From positions 1-64,000 of the forward strand of contig NZ_SUHQ01000019.1 in assembly GCF_004962245.1 (NCBI RefSeq): a stretch of 64,000 nucleotides of DNA. Direction: 5' to 3'. This DNA comes from Mesorhizobium sp. (GTDB lineage: Bacteria; Pseudomonadota; Alphaproteobacteria; Rhizobiales; Rhizobiaceae). The notes under the pieces were generated by a model that was not told where the DNA came from, searched no databases, and saw nothing but the letters and a program-made list of their open reading frames with translations. The position numbers were made by a program, and so were the translations under genes. Below, one piece after another: positions 25,790 through 34,037 of the stretch (positions within the stretch are counted from its first letter, which is position 1; every line of letters begins with the position of its first letter).

Positions 25790-26877
25790 GCCGATATCGC
25801 CTGCCCGCGCTGAAGCGGGTCCTCGCGGCCGTCGCCTACCTGTTCCCGGCCATGGCCGGCGCGGTGGAAGGCGATCGCGTGACATTTCCCGCGCAGGGAG
25901 ACGAGACGGGCCGTCTCGTCATCCACGCCGCGACCGATCTCGAGGCGATGCGGCCGCTCCTGCGCGATTTCCAGGCGCTCAATCCAGGCGTTGCGATCGA
26001 ATACAGCGACTACGTGACCAACGACCTGTTCCGGGAGGCCCAGCAGGCCTGCGCGGCGGGATCGTCCAAGGCGGATATCTTGCTCTCGTCATCGGTAGAC
26101 CAACTGGTCCGCCTCGCCAATGACGGCTGCGCCCAGATGCATGATTCATCTGGAACGCAGGGCGTGGCGGATTGGGCGAACTGGCGCAACGAGGTGTTCG
26201 GTTTCACCTTCGAGCCCGTCGTCTTCGTCTACGACCGGCGCTCCGTGCCGCCCGAAGACGTGCCGCGCAGCCACGATGCGCTGTCGGATCTGCTGCGGAG
26301 CAAAACCGACGTCTATCGCGGCCGCATCGCGACCTACGATATCGAGGCATCCGGCATCGGCTATCTCCTTGCTTTTTACGACTCGCGCCAAGCACCGACG
26401 GCGAACGGCCGGCTCCTGGAGACGCTCAGCCGCGCCGAAACCGTCGTCCGCTGCTGCAACAACGAGGTGCTCGGCGAACTCGCCGCCGGGCGGATCAGCA
26501 TCGCCTACAACGTGTTGGGCTCATACGCCTATGCGGCGGCGCTCGCCAATCCGGACCTGCGCATCGTCCTGCCCGAGGACTATGCCCTTATCCTGTCGCG
26601 CGGAGCGATGATTCCCGCCCGCGCGGCGGGAGCGGAGTTCGGCAAGCACTTTCTCGATTATCTGCTTTCCGCGCGCGGGCGTCAGGTCGCGAGGGAGTCG
26701 TCGTTCTTTTTTTCCGAAGATGCGCCGCTGCCTCACGGCGTGGAAGGGCCGGAGAGCCTGACCGGCTCCGGCATCGGAAGGCCGATCCGCATCGGACCGG
26801 CGCTGCTGGCCGCCCAAGACGAAATCCAGCGGCACCAGTTCATAACCGACTGGAAGAACGTCCTGTTGAGGCGTTGA
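25786..26877 (+). CDS. Periplasmic binding protein linked to the two-component system (PgtC-like)
   Basis: A 363-residue extracellular solute-binding protein of the iron/phosphoglycerate (FbpA/PgtC-like) superfamily. A signal peptide ends near AMAGAVEG; LVIHAATDLEAMRPLL and KADILLSSSVDQ are the lobe motifs. No ABC permease or ATPase gene follows, and the ATG overlaps the kinase stop. In the enteric phosphoglycerate system, PgtC is a periplasmic protein that works with the PgtB kinase rather than with a transporter; a similar accessory-sensor role is inferred here. The two adjacent cysteines (VRCCNNE) are unusual for an exported protein. Confidence 0.78.
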   Translation: MSRYRLPALKRVLAAVAYLFPAMAGAVEGDRVTFPAQGDETGRLVIHAATDLEAMRPLLRDFQALNPGVAIEYSDYVTNDLFREAQQACAAGSSKADILLSSSVDQLVRLANDGCAQMHDSSGTQGVADWANWRNEVFGFTFEPVVFVYDRRSVPPEDVPRSHDALSDLLRSKTDVYRGRIATYDIEASGIGYLLAFYDSRQAPTANGRLLETLSRAETVVRCCNNEVLGELAAGRISIAYNVLGSYAYAAALANPDLRIVLPEDYALILSRGAMIPARAAGAEFGKHFLDYLLSARGRQVARESSFFFSEDAPLPHGVEGPESLTGSGIGRPIRIGPALLAAQDEIQRHQFITDWKNVLLRR

Positions 26878-26947
26878 CGATCTGGTTCAGCTTGCCGATG
26901 AGGGTGTCTGTCGATCACGGTAGCGAGCCCAGGGGAGCGGAACAAAC

Positions 26948-27478
26948 TTGGGGGTAACGATTGCATCCGATCATGAGCGCTTTGGCGACAGAACCGGGAT
27001 GAGCGCGCAAGCACGCGTTCCGGACGACCTTGGTCTTCGACTTGCGGAGGCGAAAGATCTGCTGCAGCAGCTTCAGCTTCGGATGATCGAGGGCCAGATC
27101 GAGCAGAGCGCCACCCTGGATCGAAGATGCTGTCATTGTGGTTTGACGCGTCCTCTTCACGATCGCCGGCAGCGGATCATCCAAACCCTGTTCGGCACGG
27201 TGACTGTCCGGCTACTGCGGCTCCGTCCTTGCCCTTGCCGTCGACCGGAGGCCGATTCTTCGGGATCTGGCGGGCGATCCAGACGTGTGCCGATGCTTCT
27301 GAAAGGGCGCGCCACGCCCGAGCTCGTCCGCATCCAGGCCGAGCTTGGTGCAAGGCTGTCGTTCCGCGAGGCCGCCCGTGTCATCGACTTGTTCCTTCCA
27401 AGTGGCGTCGGCGCCAATCACATGACGGTGCGCCGCCGCCTCGCCGAGATCGCCGATCAAGTCGAGGCGCGCGACAAT
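26948..27478 (+). pseudogene. ISKra4-family transposase, N-terminal fragment
   Basis: This frame encodes about 177 residues of an ISKra4-type transposase: a helical N terminus (LGLRLAEAKDLLQQLQ), a zinc-finger-like CCHCGLTRPLHD, the FGTVTVR strand, then the LLKGRATPELVRIQ and SFREAARVIDLF segments. Homology stops at about 27478, where the sequence becomes the reverse complement of the island integrase. The DDE catalytic half is missing. The open frame continues to 28438 only because it is read through antisense integrase sequence. A TTG starts the visible frame. Confidence 0.8.
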
Positions 27479-28609
27479 GCCAACCAAGGCGGCGATCGTC
27501 GCTTCGGTGAACCCAAGGTCATTGCCGATGCTGGCGAAGCTGTGTCGCAGAACATGCGGCGTGATGTCGGCCAAGTCAGTATCCTTGAGCAACTTCGTCC
27601 ACTGCCTGGGGAAGCTCCCGAATGGCATGCCGTCCTCCCAGCCGGGAAAGACGTAGTCTTCAGCACTCTGTTCCTCGTCGCGGCGACCCTCGAGGTATTC
27701 CAGGACCAGCAAGCCGATAGGACGCACGGACGCCCCCTCCTTGCTGTCGGTAAGACGCAGGCAACTCCCGTCGATATCGATCTCGCCGCACCGCAGACCG
27801 ATGACCTCGCTGCGTCGGCAGCCTGTCAAGGCGATCACCCGGATCATCTCTGCGGTGGTCTCGTACTGTCTGTCCTCGGCCGCTTTCCGCAGAATATCGC
27901 CGAGCGTGCGGTATTCCTGCTCGCTGAGACGGCGGGCGTTGACCTGGTCTTTCGGCTTGCGCACACCGTGCACTGGGTTTTGTTCGATGATGCCCAGCTC
28001 CACCGCATAGGTGAGAATGCCGCCGAAGAGACCTATAGTCCGGGCGGCTGTGCCAGCCCCACCGCGCACGATGGCGCGCCCGCGCAGCTTGTCCGTCTTG
28101 ACGTTCGTACGCGTCTTGCCCGCCATGATGTCCTTCATGGCCTGCGTGATGTCGGACTTGGCCAAGTCCCGTACCCGTCTGCTGCCGAGCAGCGGAATGA
28201 TGTGCCGCTCGATGCGCCCCACATCGGTGGAGATCGTCGTGAGCTTCTTTGGTCGCCCTCGCTTCCCGAGCACCAGTCCGTTCTTCAAATCTTCGAGGTA
28301 GCGGGTGCAGAGTTCCTTGACGGTGATCGCTTCGCGATCGAGCTTGCGCTCCTCGGCAGGGTTTCCACCCCTCGCGACCTGGCCGAGCAGGACTTTCGCC
28401 TCGCGCCTTGCCTCCTCGGGAGTCCAGACTCCGTGTAGCCCGATCGTGTAGCGACGCGAACGGCCAGCCGAGCGATACTGCACGACATAGCTTCGCTTCC
28501 CCGATTTGAAGACCCGCAGCCCGAAGCCAGGCAGGTCCTCGTCCCAAATGACATAGTCCGAGGACCTGATTTCGGTGGTATCGACGGTTCGTTTGGTTAG
28601 CTTCGTCAT
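27479..28609 (-). pseudogene. Truncated tyrosine integrase of island B
   Basis: The first 376 or so residues are a close paralogue of the intact integrase at 5156-6508, including the catalytic arginine (TGCRRSEVIGLR) and HxxR (HVLRHSFAS). After EATIAALVG the frame enters the ISKra4 fragment and the protein loses GHSRGS and the SRYIH tyrosine that forms the covalent DNA link. The open frame runs on to 27212 with unrelated residues. The product cannot be catalytic by itself. The upstream region and att repeat match those of the first integrase. Confidence 0.88.
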
Positions 28610-28740
28610 TCGGGGGTGTTTCCTTGGCAGAATCCCCGCGTAAGCAATGCGTAAGCACCGGGGGTTTGAGCCGCTCCGTCGTACCGTCGGTGCTGATCGA
28701 ATTCAAATTTGTTTTGTGATTTCAGTGGCATAGCGCGGAT

Positions 28741-28758
28741 TCGGATAGAATCGGATAG
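28741..28758. repeat. Candidate integrase arm-type repeats, copy 2
   Basis: TCGGATAGAATCGGATAG contains two direct TCGGATAG units ten bases apart, beside the att repeat and at the same place as the weaker copy at 6646-6663. A role as integrase or excisionase binding sites is a guess from position. Confidence 0.4.
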
Positions 28759-28772
28759 TTTCGGCGGAACCG

Positions 28773-28827
28773 ATTATCCATTCTCCGAAGGCAGAGGTCA
28801 CAGGTTCGAATCCTGTCGGGTGCGCCA
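28773..28827 (+). repeat. Attachment-site repeat, 3' part of tRNA-Arg(CCG), copy 2
   Basis: This matches 6678-6732 over 55 bp except one T-loop base (TTCGAAT here, TTCGACT there). The tRNA part starts at the anticodon loop CTCCGAA (28783-28789, anticodon CCG 28785-28787) and ends with CCA at 28825-28827. The 5' half of the tRNA is absent. It marks the right end of island B and the probable return to chromosome or to a further island holding the restriction operon. Confidence 0.85.
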
Positions 28828-28848
28828 CTAACCCCTTTGAAATATCGC

Positions 28849-29046
28849 CTAAATTTCGTTCGTCTCTGGCAGTCCGTCGTTTCCTACGCGGACGTAGTCA
28901 TCCTCGAAACGGGTCTTCGATACAACGTAAGTGCCGTCTTCGTGCTTGTGCGGGAAGAGAAACTCTCCCGTCTTTGTGCCCCTGCTGACGAAGGCGTGCA
29001 ATCCGAGCTTTGGCACCCAAAATTCCTTTCGTGCAATTCGTTGCAA
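28849..29046 (-). CDS. Small hypothetical protein downstream of hsdR
   Basis: A 65-residue frame beginning with TTG ten bases after the hsdR stop, so it would be translated from the end of the restriction operon. The product is soluble and mixed in charge, with EFWVPKLGLHAFVSRGTKTG and GTYVVSKTRFEDDYVRVG, which look like beta-strand-rich coding sequence rather than noise. GACGAG upstream could serve as ribosome-binding site. I do not recognise it. A non-standard start and small size keep confidence modest. Confidence 0.5.
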   Translation of the reverse strand: MQRIARKEFWVPKLGLHAFVSRGTKTGEFLFPHKHEDGTYVVSKTRFEDDYVRVGNDGLPETNEI

Positions 29047-29056
29047 TCAATTCTCG

Positions 29057-32000
29057 TCAATCCGCCGTTTGCCGGTCGCGCACGCGCCGGAAGATTTCCA
29101 GCGCAAGATGTTCATGGGCAGCCGAGCGGAACTCCTTGTCGGTCATCACCCGCGAGAAAATTTCCTCGTTGCCCTCCATGCGGTCGATGAACAGTTCGTC
29201 GAGCATCCGTTCCAGATAGGATGAGAAGTTGGCAAGGTTGTTGGCCTTGGCCGCTTCAACGATCTTGTCGTCTTCTTCGGCGCTCGCACGCATCTGGTCG
29301 AAGAAGAATTGATCGGCTTCGGTAAAATTGGTGCCGAAGCGCTCGTTTAGCTTCGCCACCAATGTGGACAATGCGACGCCCTCCTCCGCGAAACTTCCAG
29401 TGCCAACGTCCGTCGGCCCCTTGAGCGGGGCGGCTTCGCCATAGCCTAGATCGATTGAACCTTCCGTCATCTGCTGGAGTCGGAAGAAGCGAAGCGCCAC
29501 CTCGTCGTCCAGCGCAAAGGCATGGCCATCGCCTGGTGGTGGGAGCTTGGCGATTAGGTTGCGAACAAAGGCATAGAGCTTTTCAAGTTCGCTGTCCTGA
29601 TAGGGGATAATCTGGGAGAGGAAGGCGTAAAGGTTCCGGTACGCGGTCAACTGGCCACGAAACTCGTCCTGCTCCGGCGCTTCTTTCTCGAGGAACCGCT
29701 GCACCACGGCATCGAGCACCGCGTTCATCAGCCGATGGTCGGTGGCGGAGTGATCGCGCTTTCCCCGATACCACACCTCGGCGAAGGCATTGACGTCGTC
29801 GGGTGAGAAGATCGCCCATTCCAAGAGCTTGTGCTGCAATTCCGACAGGCGGTGCGGATCGGCATTCTCGCCAATGGGCGTCGCTTCGTAATAGGGCTTG
29901 AACGCCTTGTAGATATCGTCTTCCTCGTTAGCGAAGTCGAGCACGAAGGTGCGCGCCTTGCCCGGAGCCATACGGTTGAGGCGAGATAGTGTCTGCACCG
30001 CCTGCACACCGGCCAGCCGCTTGACGACATACATCGTTTGCAAGAGCGGCTGGTCGAAGCCCGTCTGGTATTTTTCGGCGACCAGAAGCACGCGGTAGTC
30101 GTCGCGCTCGAAGGTTTCTGGCAGTTCGCTTTCGGCCAGCCCGTCGTTCATCGAAACTTCGGTGTACGAAGAGCCGGGGTCTTCCGGGTCTTCCACGCTG
30201 CCCGAAAAGGCGACCAACGAGCGGATCCCGGTATATCCGTGATCCTTGATGTAGCGGTCGAACGCTAGCTTGTATTTAACGGCGGCAAGACGCGAGCCGG
30301 TGACCACCATCGCCTTGGCCCGCCCGCCAAGCTCGTGCATGACGTAGAGACGGAAGTGCTCCACGATAACCGAAACCACTTGCTCGATATTGACCGGATG
30401 CAGTTCCAGATAACGGGTCAGCGCCTTCGCGGCCTTCTTGCGCGGCACCTCCGGGTCATCCTCCACCTGCTTGATGAGGCCGAAGAAGCGCTTGTAGGTC
30501 GTGTAGTTCAAGAGCACGTCCATGATAAAGCCCTCTTCGATGGCTTGCCGCATGGTGTACTCGTGGAACGGCGAGGTGCCGGATGGCCCCGGCTCGTCAA
30601 AAAGCGTCTTGGTCTTGAATTTCGGTGTGGCGGTGAACGCAAAGAAGCTGAGGTTCGGCTGCCGCGCGCGTTTCAGCGCATCGCGCAGTATGGCTGCCTT
30701 GGCATCATCGGACAGAGCGTCGTCCTCTTCGTCCGATATCTGCGCGGCGATCGCGGCTTCAATGCCATCCTTGTTGAGCATCCCCTTGAGCGCGGTCGCA
30801 GTCTCGCCGCTTTGCGAGGAATGCGCCTCGTCAACGATCACGGCAAAGCGCTTGCCCGCCGTGTCGATCTTCACTCCCGTGCCCTTGCCCTCCAGCGTGG
30901 AGAGCGCCTGCGCAATGAAGGGGAATTTCTGGATCGTGGTGATGACGATCGGCGTGCCCTGCGACAAGGCGCGAACAAGCTGCTGGGTGTCCTCGTCGAT
31001 CTTCTCGACCACGCCGGTCTTGTGTTCGAACTGATAAATTGTGTTCTGCAATTGCTGATCGAGCACGCGCCGGTCGGTGACGACCACGACCGAATGAAAC
31101 ACCTTCTGGTCGTTGGCGTCGTGCAGGCTCGCCAGCCGGTGGGCAAGCCACGCGATGGAGTTGGATTTTCCTGACCCTGCCGAGTGCTGGACGAGATAGT
31201 TGCGCCCCGAGCCATTCGAGCGCGCATGGGCCACGAGCTTACGCACCGCATCAAGCTGGTGGTAGCGCGGGAAGACCATCGTTTCCTTACGGATGGTGCG
31301 CACGCCCTTGTCGGACTTGACCTGCCGCTCCTTCACTTCCAGGTGCATGAAGCGTTGCAAGATGTCGATCAGGCTATCGGCCTGTAGCACCTCGTCCCAG
31401 AGGTAGTGGGTTTTCCAGTTTCTTTCGACAGGCGGGTTGCCCGCGCCGTGATTATTGCCTCGGTTGAAGGGCAGGAAGACGGTTTCCTTACCCTTGAGGC
31501 GTGTGGTCATCCACACCTCGTCAGGGTCCACCGCGAAATGCACAAGCGCGCGTTTCTTGAAGGCGAACAGCAAATCGCGCTCGTCGCGCCCATCGCAATA
31601 CTGCCGCACCGCATCCGCCGCGCGCTGGCCCGTCAGCGGGTTCTTCAGTTCCGCCGTGGCCACGGGCAGACCATTGAGGCTGAGCGTCACGTCGATGATG
31701 CAGCGCCGATTCTTGCCGTCCGCCTTTTTCATCACCGAGGTGAAGGCCACCTGCCGCGTGATGGTCAACCGGTTCGCGGCATAGGATGCGGTTGCCTCAG
31801 GATTCATCGCTGAGTTTGGGCGGAAAAAGGCCAATCGGAACGTCTTGCCGTAGCATTTGAACCCATGTCGCAGGACGTGCAGCGTGCCCTTGATGTCGAG
31901 TTCCTTGGCGAAACTATCGAGTATGGTCGCTTCTGTCTTGGCCCCGAGCAGCGCTTCCAACTGCCCCCACTTCGCCGGCTGACTGTCTTTCAGAAAGCCG

Positions 32001-32128
32001 ATCACATCGTCCGGGAATAGCGCCAGAGCCTCGTCATAGGCGGTCGGTTGGCGCTTAGCATAGCCGCCCGCGCCGATTAATCCGGTCTCAATCGCTGTCT
32101 CGAAGTCGTGTTCGGTGTGCCCCGACAT
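29057..32128 (-). CDS. hsdR: Type I restriction enzyme, HsdR subunit
   Basis: A 1023-residue type I restriction motor/nuclease. The N-terminal nuclease domain (about 1-250) has the PD-(D/E)XK elements IIDVTLSLNG and ATAELKN. Superfamily 2 helicase motifs follow: Walker A in HSAGSGKSNSIAWL, DEAH in VIVDEAHSSQSGE and motif III in AFTATPKFKT. The C terminus is the HsdM/HsdS-contacting helical region. ATG 32128 is chosen with GAGGGG just upstream. It translocates DNA and cleaves at a distance from unmethylated sites recognised by HsdS. It is preceded in the operon by an unusual small gene. Confidence 0.95.
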   Translation of the reverse strand: MSGHTEHDFETAIETGLIGAGGYAKRQPTAYDEALALFPDDVIGFLKDSQPAKWGQLEALLGAKTEATILDSFAKELDIKGTLHVLRHGFKCYGKTFRLAFFRPNSAMNPEATASYAANRLTITRQVAFTSVMKKADGKNRRCIIDVTLSLNGLPVATAELKNPLTGQRAADAVRQYCDGRDERDLLFAFKKRALVHFAVDPDEVWMTTRLKGKETVFLPFNRGNNHGAGNPPVERNWKTHYLWDEVLQADSLIDILQRFMHLEVKERQVKSDKGVRTIRKETMVFPRYHQLDAVRKLVAHARSNGSGRNYLVQHSAGSGKSNSIAWLAHRLASLHDANDQKVFHSVVVVTDRRVLDQQLQNTIYQFEHKTGVVEKIDEDTQQLVRALSQGTPIVITTIQKFPFIAQALSTLEGKGTGVKIDTAGKRFAVIVDEAHSSQSGETATALKGMLNKDGIEAAIAAQISDEEDDALSDDAKAAILRDALKRARQPNLSFFAFTATPKFKTKTLFDEPGPSGTSPFHEYTMRQAIEEGFIMDVLLNYTTYKRFFGLIKQVEDDPEVPRKKAAKALTRYLELHPVNIEQVVSVIVEHFRLYVMHELGGRAKAMVVTGSRLAAVKYKLAFDRYIKDHGYTGIRSLVAFSGSVEDPEDPGSSYTEVSMNDGLAESELPETFERDDYRVLLVAEKYQTGFDQPLLQTMYVVKRLAGVQAVQTLSRLNRMAPGKARTFVLDFANEEDDIYKAFKPYYEATPIGENADPHRLSELQHKLLEWAIFSPDDVNAFAEVWYRGKRDHSATDHRLMNAVLDAVVQRFLEKEAPEQDEFRGQLTAYRNLYAFLSQIIPYQDSELEKLYAFVRNLIAKLPPPGDGHAFALDDEVALRFFRLQQMTEGSIDLGYGEAAPLKGPTDVGTGSFAEEGVALSTLVAKLNERFGTNFTEADQFFFDQMRASAEEDDKIVEAAKANNLANFSSYLERMLDELFIDRMEGNEEIFSRVMTDKEFRSAAHEHLALEIFRRVRDRQTAD

Positions 32129-32136
32129 ACTGCCCC

Positions 32137-32724
32137 TCAAACCGTATTTATGGACTCATTCTCAAGTTCGTCGAGCCCCAGCGCCTCGACTTCATCATAA
32201 TGATAGTGCCGAACAGAAGGGTCCCGCGCGAGATATTTATTGTCTACATCCAGATAGGCGTCTGGATTGTTGTTCTCGGTGAGTACGAACTTCTTGATCT
32301 TCAGGGGTCTGCTGTCGCCTGTGTATTGTGCGACCACCTTTCGGAGGCAAGCGCACCAATGGGCACCCGACCTGAGCTGATCTATGATTGAGCCTGGATC
32401 CAAACTCTTCGTTTTGAACTCGAAGAGGTACGCCATAACCTTGCGGTTGAAGCACTGGAAAACGACAAAATCGCACCGCTTTGACCACTCCTTGCCGTTG
32501 TCGTCGAGAAAATGGAAAAGAGGGTTATTTCGCCCATCGAGCTTGATGGCGAACGCCTTGCCCTTGTATGGCAGCCGCACAATCCGTGTAGATTTCTTGG
32601 TTTCGCCTTCGCGGAAGTACTTTTCACGGAGGACGATCTCGCCTCCGTCGCCGCGATGGACGATATATTCGTCGCTGATGTACGCTTTGATGTGGTCGAA
32701 GTAGCTGGACGCGTCGAGGGTCAT
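32137..32724 (-). CDS. Unknown protein between hsdS and hsdR, possible PD-(D/E)XK fold
   Basis: A 195-residue soluble protein whose ATG overlaps the hsdS stop and whose end lies eight bases before hsdR, so it is an integral operon member. I do not recognise a named family. D85 in SKRCDFVVFQ, then E102-x-K104 in YLFEFKTKS, and Q116 in IIDQLRSG have the spacing of a PD-(D/E)XK nuclease core with a RecB-like trailing glutamine. The N-terminal half is beta-rich (EYIVHRGDGGEIVLRE). It could be a nuclease-fold accessory, a DNA-binding modifier or an inactive relative. The motif reading is inference from pattern. Confidence 0.7.
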   Translation of the reverse strand: MTLDASSYFDHIKAYISDEYIVHRGDGGEIVLREKYFREGETKKSTRIVRLPYKGKAFAIKLDGRNNPLFHFLDDNGKEWSKRCDFVVFQCFNRKVMAYLFEFKTKSLDPGSIIDQLRSGAHWCACLRKVVAQYTGDSRPLKIKKFVLTENNNPDAYLDVDNKYLARDPSVRHYHYDEVEALGLDELENESINTV

Positions 32725-34037
32725 GCCAGTTCTACGATCTGACCCGTGACGGCAGCCGTGACGAGCGCCGCTCGATAGTCTGCCAATTGTTGCCGCGATG
32801 TGTCGATGCGATCCCAAATCGTCGCAATCCTGCTCGTCTGTTCCACGAGATACCCCACTATCCCCGATTGTTCAGCGACAGGTGGAATCGGGAATTCTAT
32901 CTGCGCGTACCTTGACGGATTAAGATTTGCCTGACCGATGCTCGGCAAAGCGAGCGTGCGAGCCAAAGCCAGCAGCACTTCCGTACCCATGACGAAATTG
33001 GCGTACTCTGGGAGGTATCTATCGGTGAAACGGAAGCGCACCAGATAGGACGCGAGCGACACGGGGAAGTCTGCGTCCCCGCGAAAAATCGAGGTCTTTC
33101 CGACCAGATTAAGGCTGTTGGTGCGGTTGAAGACGACGTCGCCGGCCTCCAGCAGTAGATTCTCATCTACCTCATCGAGAAAACGCAAATCGCCAAGGTC
33201 GATTTCCCCACCGACTAGGTTTCCCATCCGAAGCACTGCGACCCCTCCAGCGGGTTCCAGAGAGGCGGAGACGCCATAGGTGGAACTGCGCAACACACGC
33301 TTCAACGGCAACACTTCCCAATGCGCTGGAATGTCGCCGAGCCAGTCAATGCCGGAGGGTTTCATGGGGGCGGCGGGGTTCAGGCCCTTGGTGACGGCGC
33401 GGGTGATCAGGGCCTGATGCTTTTCGGCCAGCCGGTCCAGAAGCGCTCGCTTCTTCTCGATCAGCCCGTCGATCCGTGCCGTCTTTTCATCCAGAAACCG
33501 CGCAATACGTCGCTGGGTGTCGAGGGGCGGGAGTGCGATAAAGGCGTTTTTCATCGGGTACTGGCCGAGTCCGAAGCGCGTGACGCCATTGGCCCCAAGC
33601 TTGAACTGATCGTTCAGTGGCTCGGAACGGCAAAGCCATGCGAGGTAGCCGCCGTCGAGATCGACCCCATTCGGCTCAAAGACCGAAAGGTGATAGCCGC
33701 AGACAACACCCGGCATATCTTCGGCAACAAGCGCTGGAATACCGATGTCGTCCCAGCTTTCGCTATCCTTGGTGACGATCACCTGACCGCGCTTGAGTTG
33801 GAATTTTTCGATTTCCGCTTCGGTCGCGCCCCCCTGCATGAACTCCAGGTCAGGAGTGATCCGGTCGTTATAGTAAACGTCGGTGTAGTTGCAGAGCCGA
33901 ATCGGCTCTTCGCCGTCCGCAATCGTTTTGTCGACATTGCTGTTGCGTACATCCGCGAAGAACTTGAGCTTCTCCAGCCGCCATCCAGCCGGAAGCGAGC
34001 CGTAAGCCTGCTCCACCTTTTCGGGCACGGTCGTCAT
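32721..34037 (-). CDS. hsdS: Type I restriction enzyme, HsdS specificity subunit
   Basis: A 438-residue specificity subunit with two target-recognition domains (about 15-165 and 225-375). Each is followed by a conserved helical spacer; the first is DTQRRIARFLDEKTARIDGLIEKK and the second PVAEQSGIVGYLVEQTSRI. SGIDWLGDIPAHWEVLPLK opens the second half. It decides the bipartite DNA site and scaffolds HsdM and HsdR. ATGA overlaps link it to hsdM upstream and the small orf downstream. Confidence 0.93.
   Translation of the reverse strand: MTTVPEKVEQAYGSLPAGWRLEKLKFFADVRNSNVDKTIADGEEPIRLCNYTDVYYNDRITPDLEFMQGGATEAEIEKFQLKRGQVIVTKDSESWDDIGIPALVAEDMPGVVCGYHLSVFEPNGVDLDGGYLAWLCRSEPLNDQFKLGANGVTRFGLGQYPMKNAFIALPPLDTQRRIARFLDEKTARIDGLIEKKRALLDRLAEKHQALITRAVTKGLNPAAPMKPSGIDWLGDIPAHWEVLPLKRVLRSSTYGVSASLEPAGGVAVLRMGNLVGGEIDLGDLRFLDEVDENLLLEAGDVVFNRTNSLNLVGKTSIFRGDADFPVSLASYLVRFRFTDRYLPEYANFVMGTEVLLALARTLALPSIGQANLNPSRYAQIEFPIPPVAEQSGIVGYLVEQTSRIATIWDRIDTSRQQLADYRAALVTAAVTGQIVELA

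Noticed and set aside
24359..25885. Long minus-strand open frame of 508 codons opposite the histidine kinase
   Set aside because: It lies antisense to a kinase with all family motifs. Its product is Arg/His/Asp-rich without motifs, as expected from a high-GC shadow frame.
27500..28438. Plus-strand extension of the ISKra4 frame through the integrase region
   Set aside because: After about 27478 it only reads the antisense of the integrase, so it is not a 496-residue protein.
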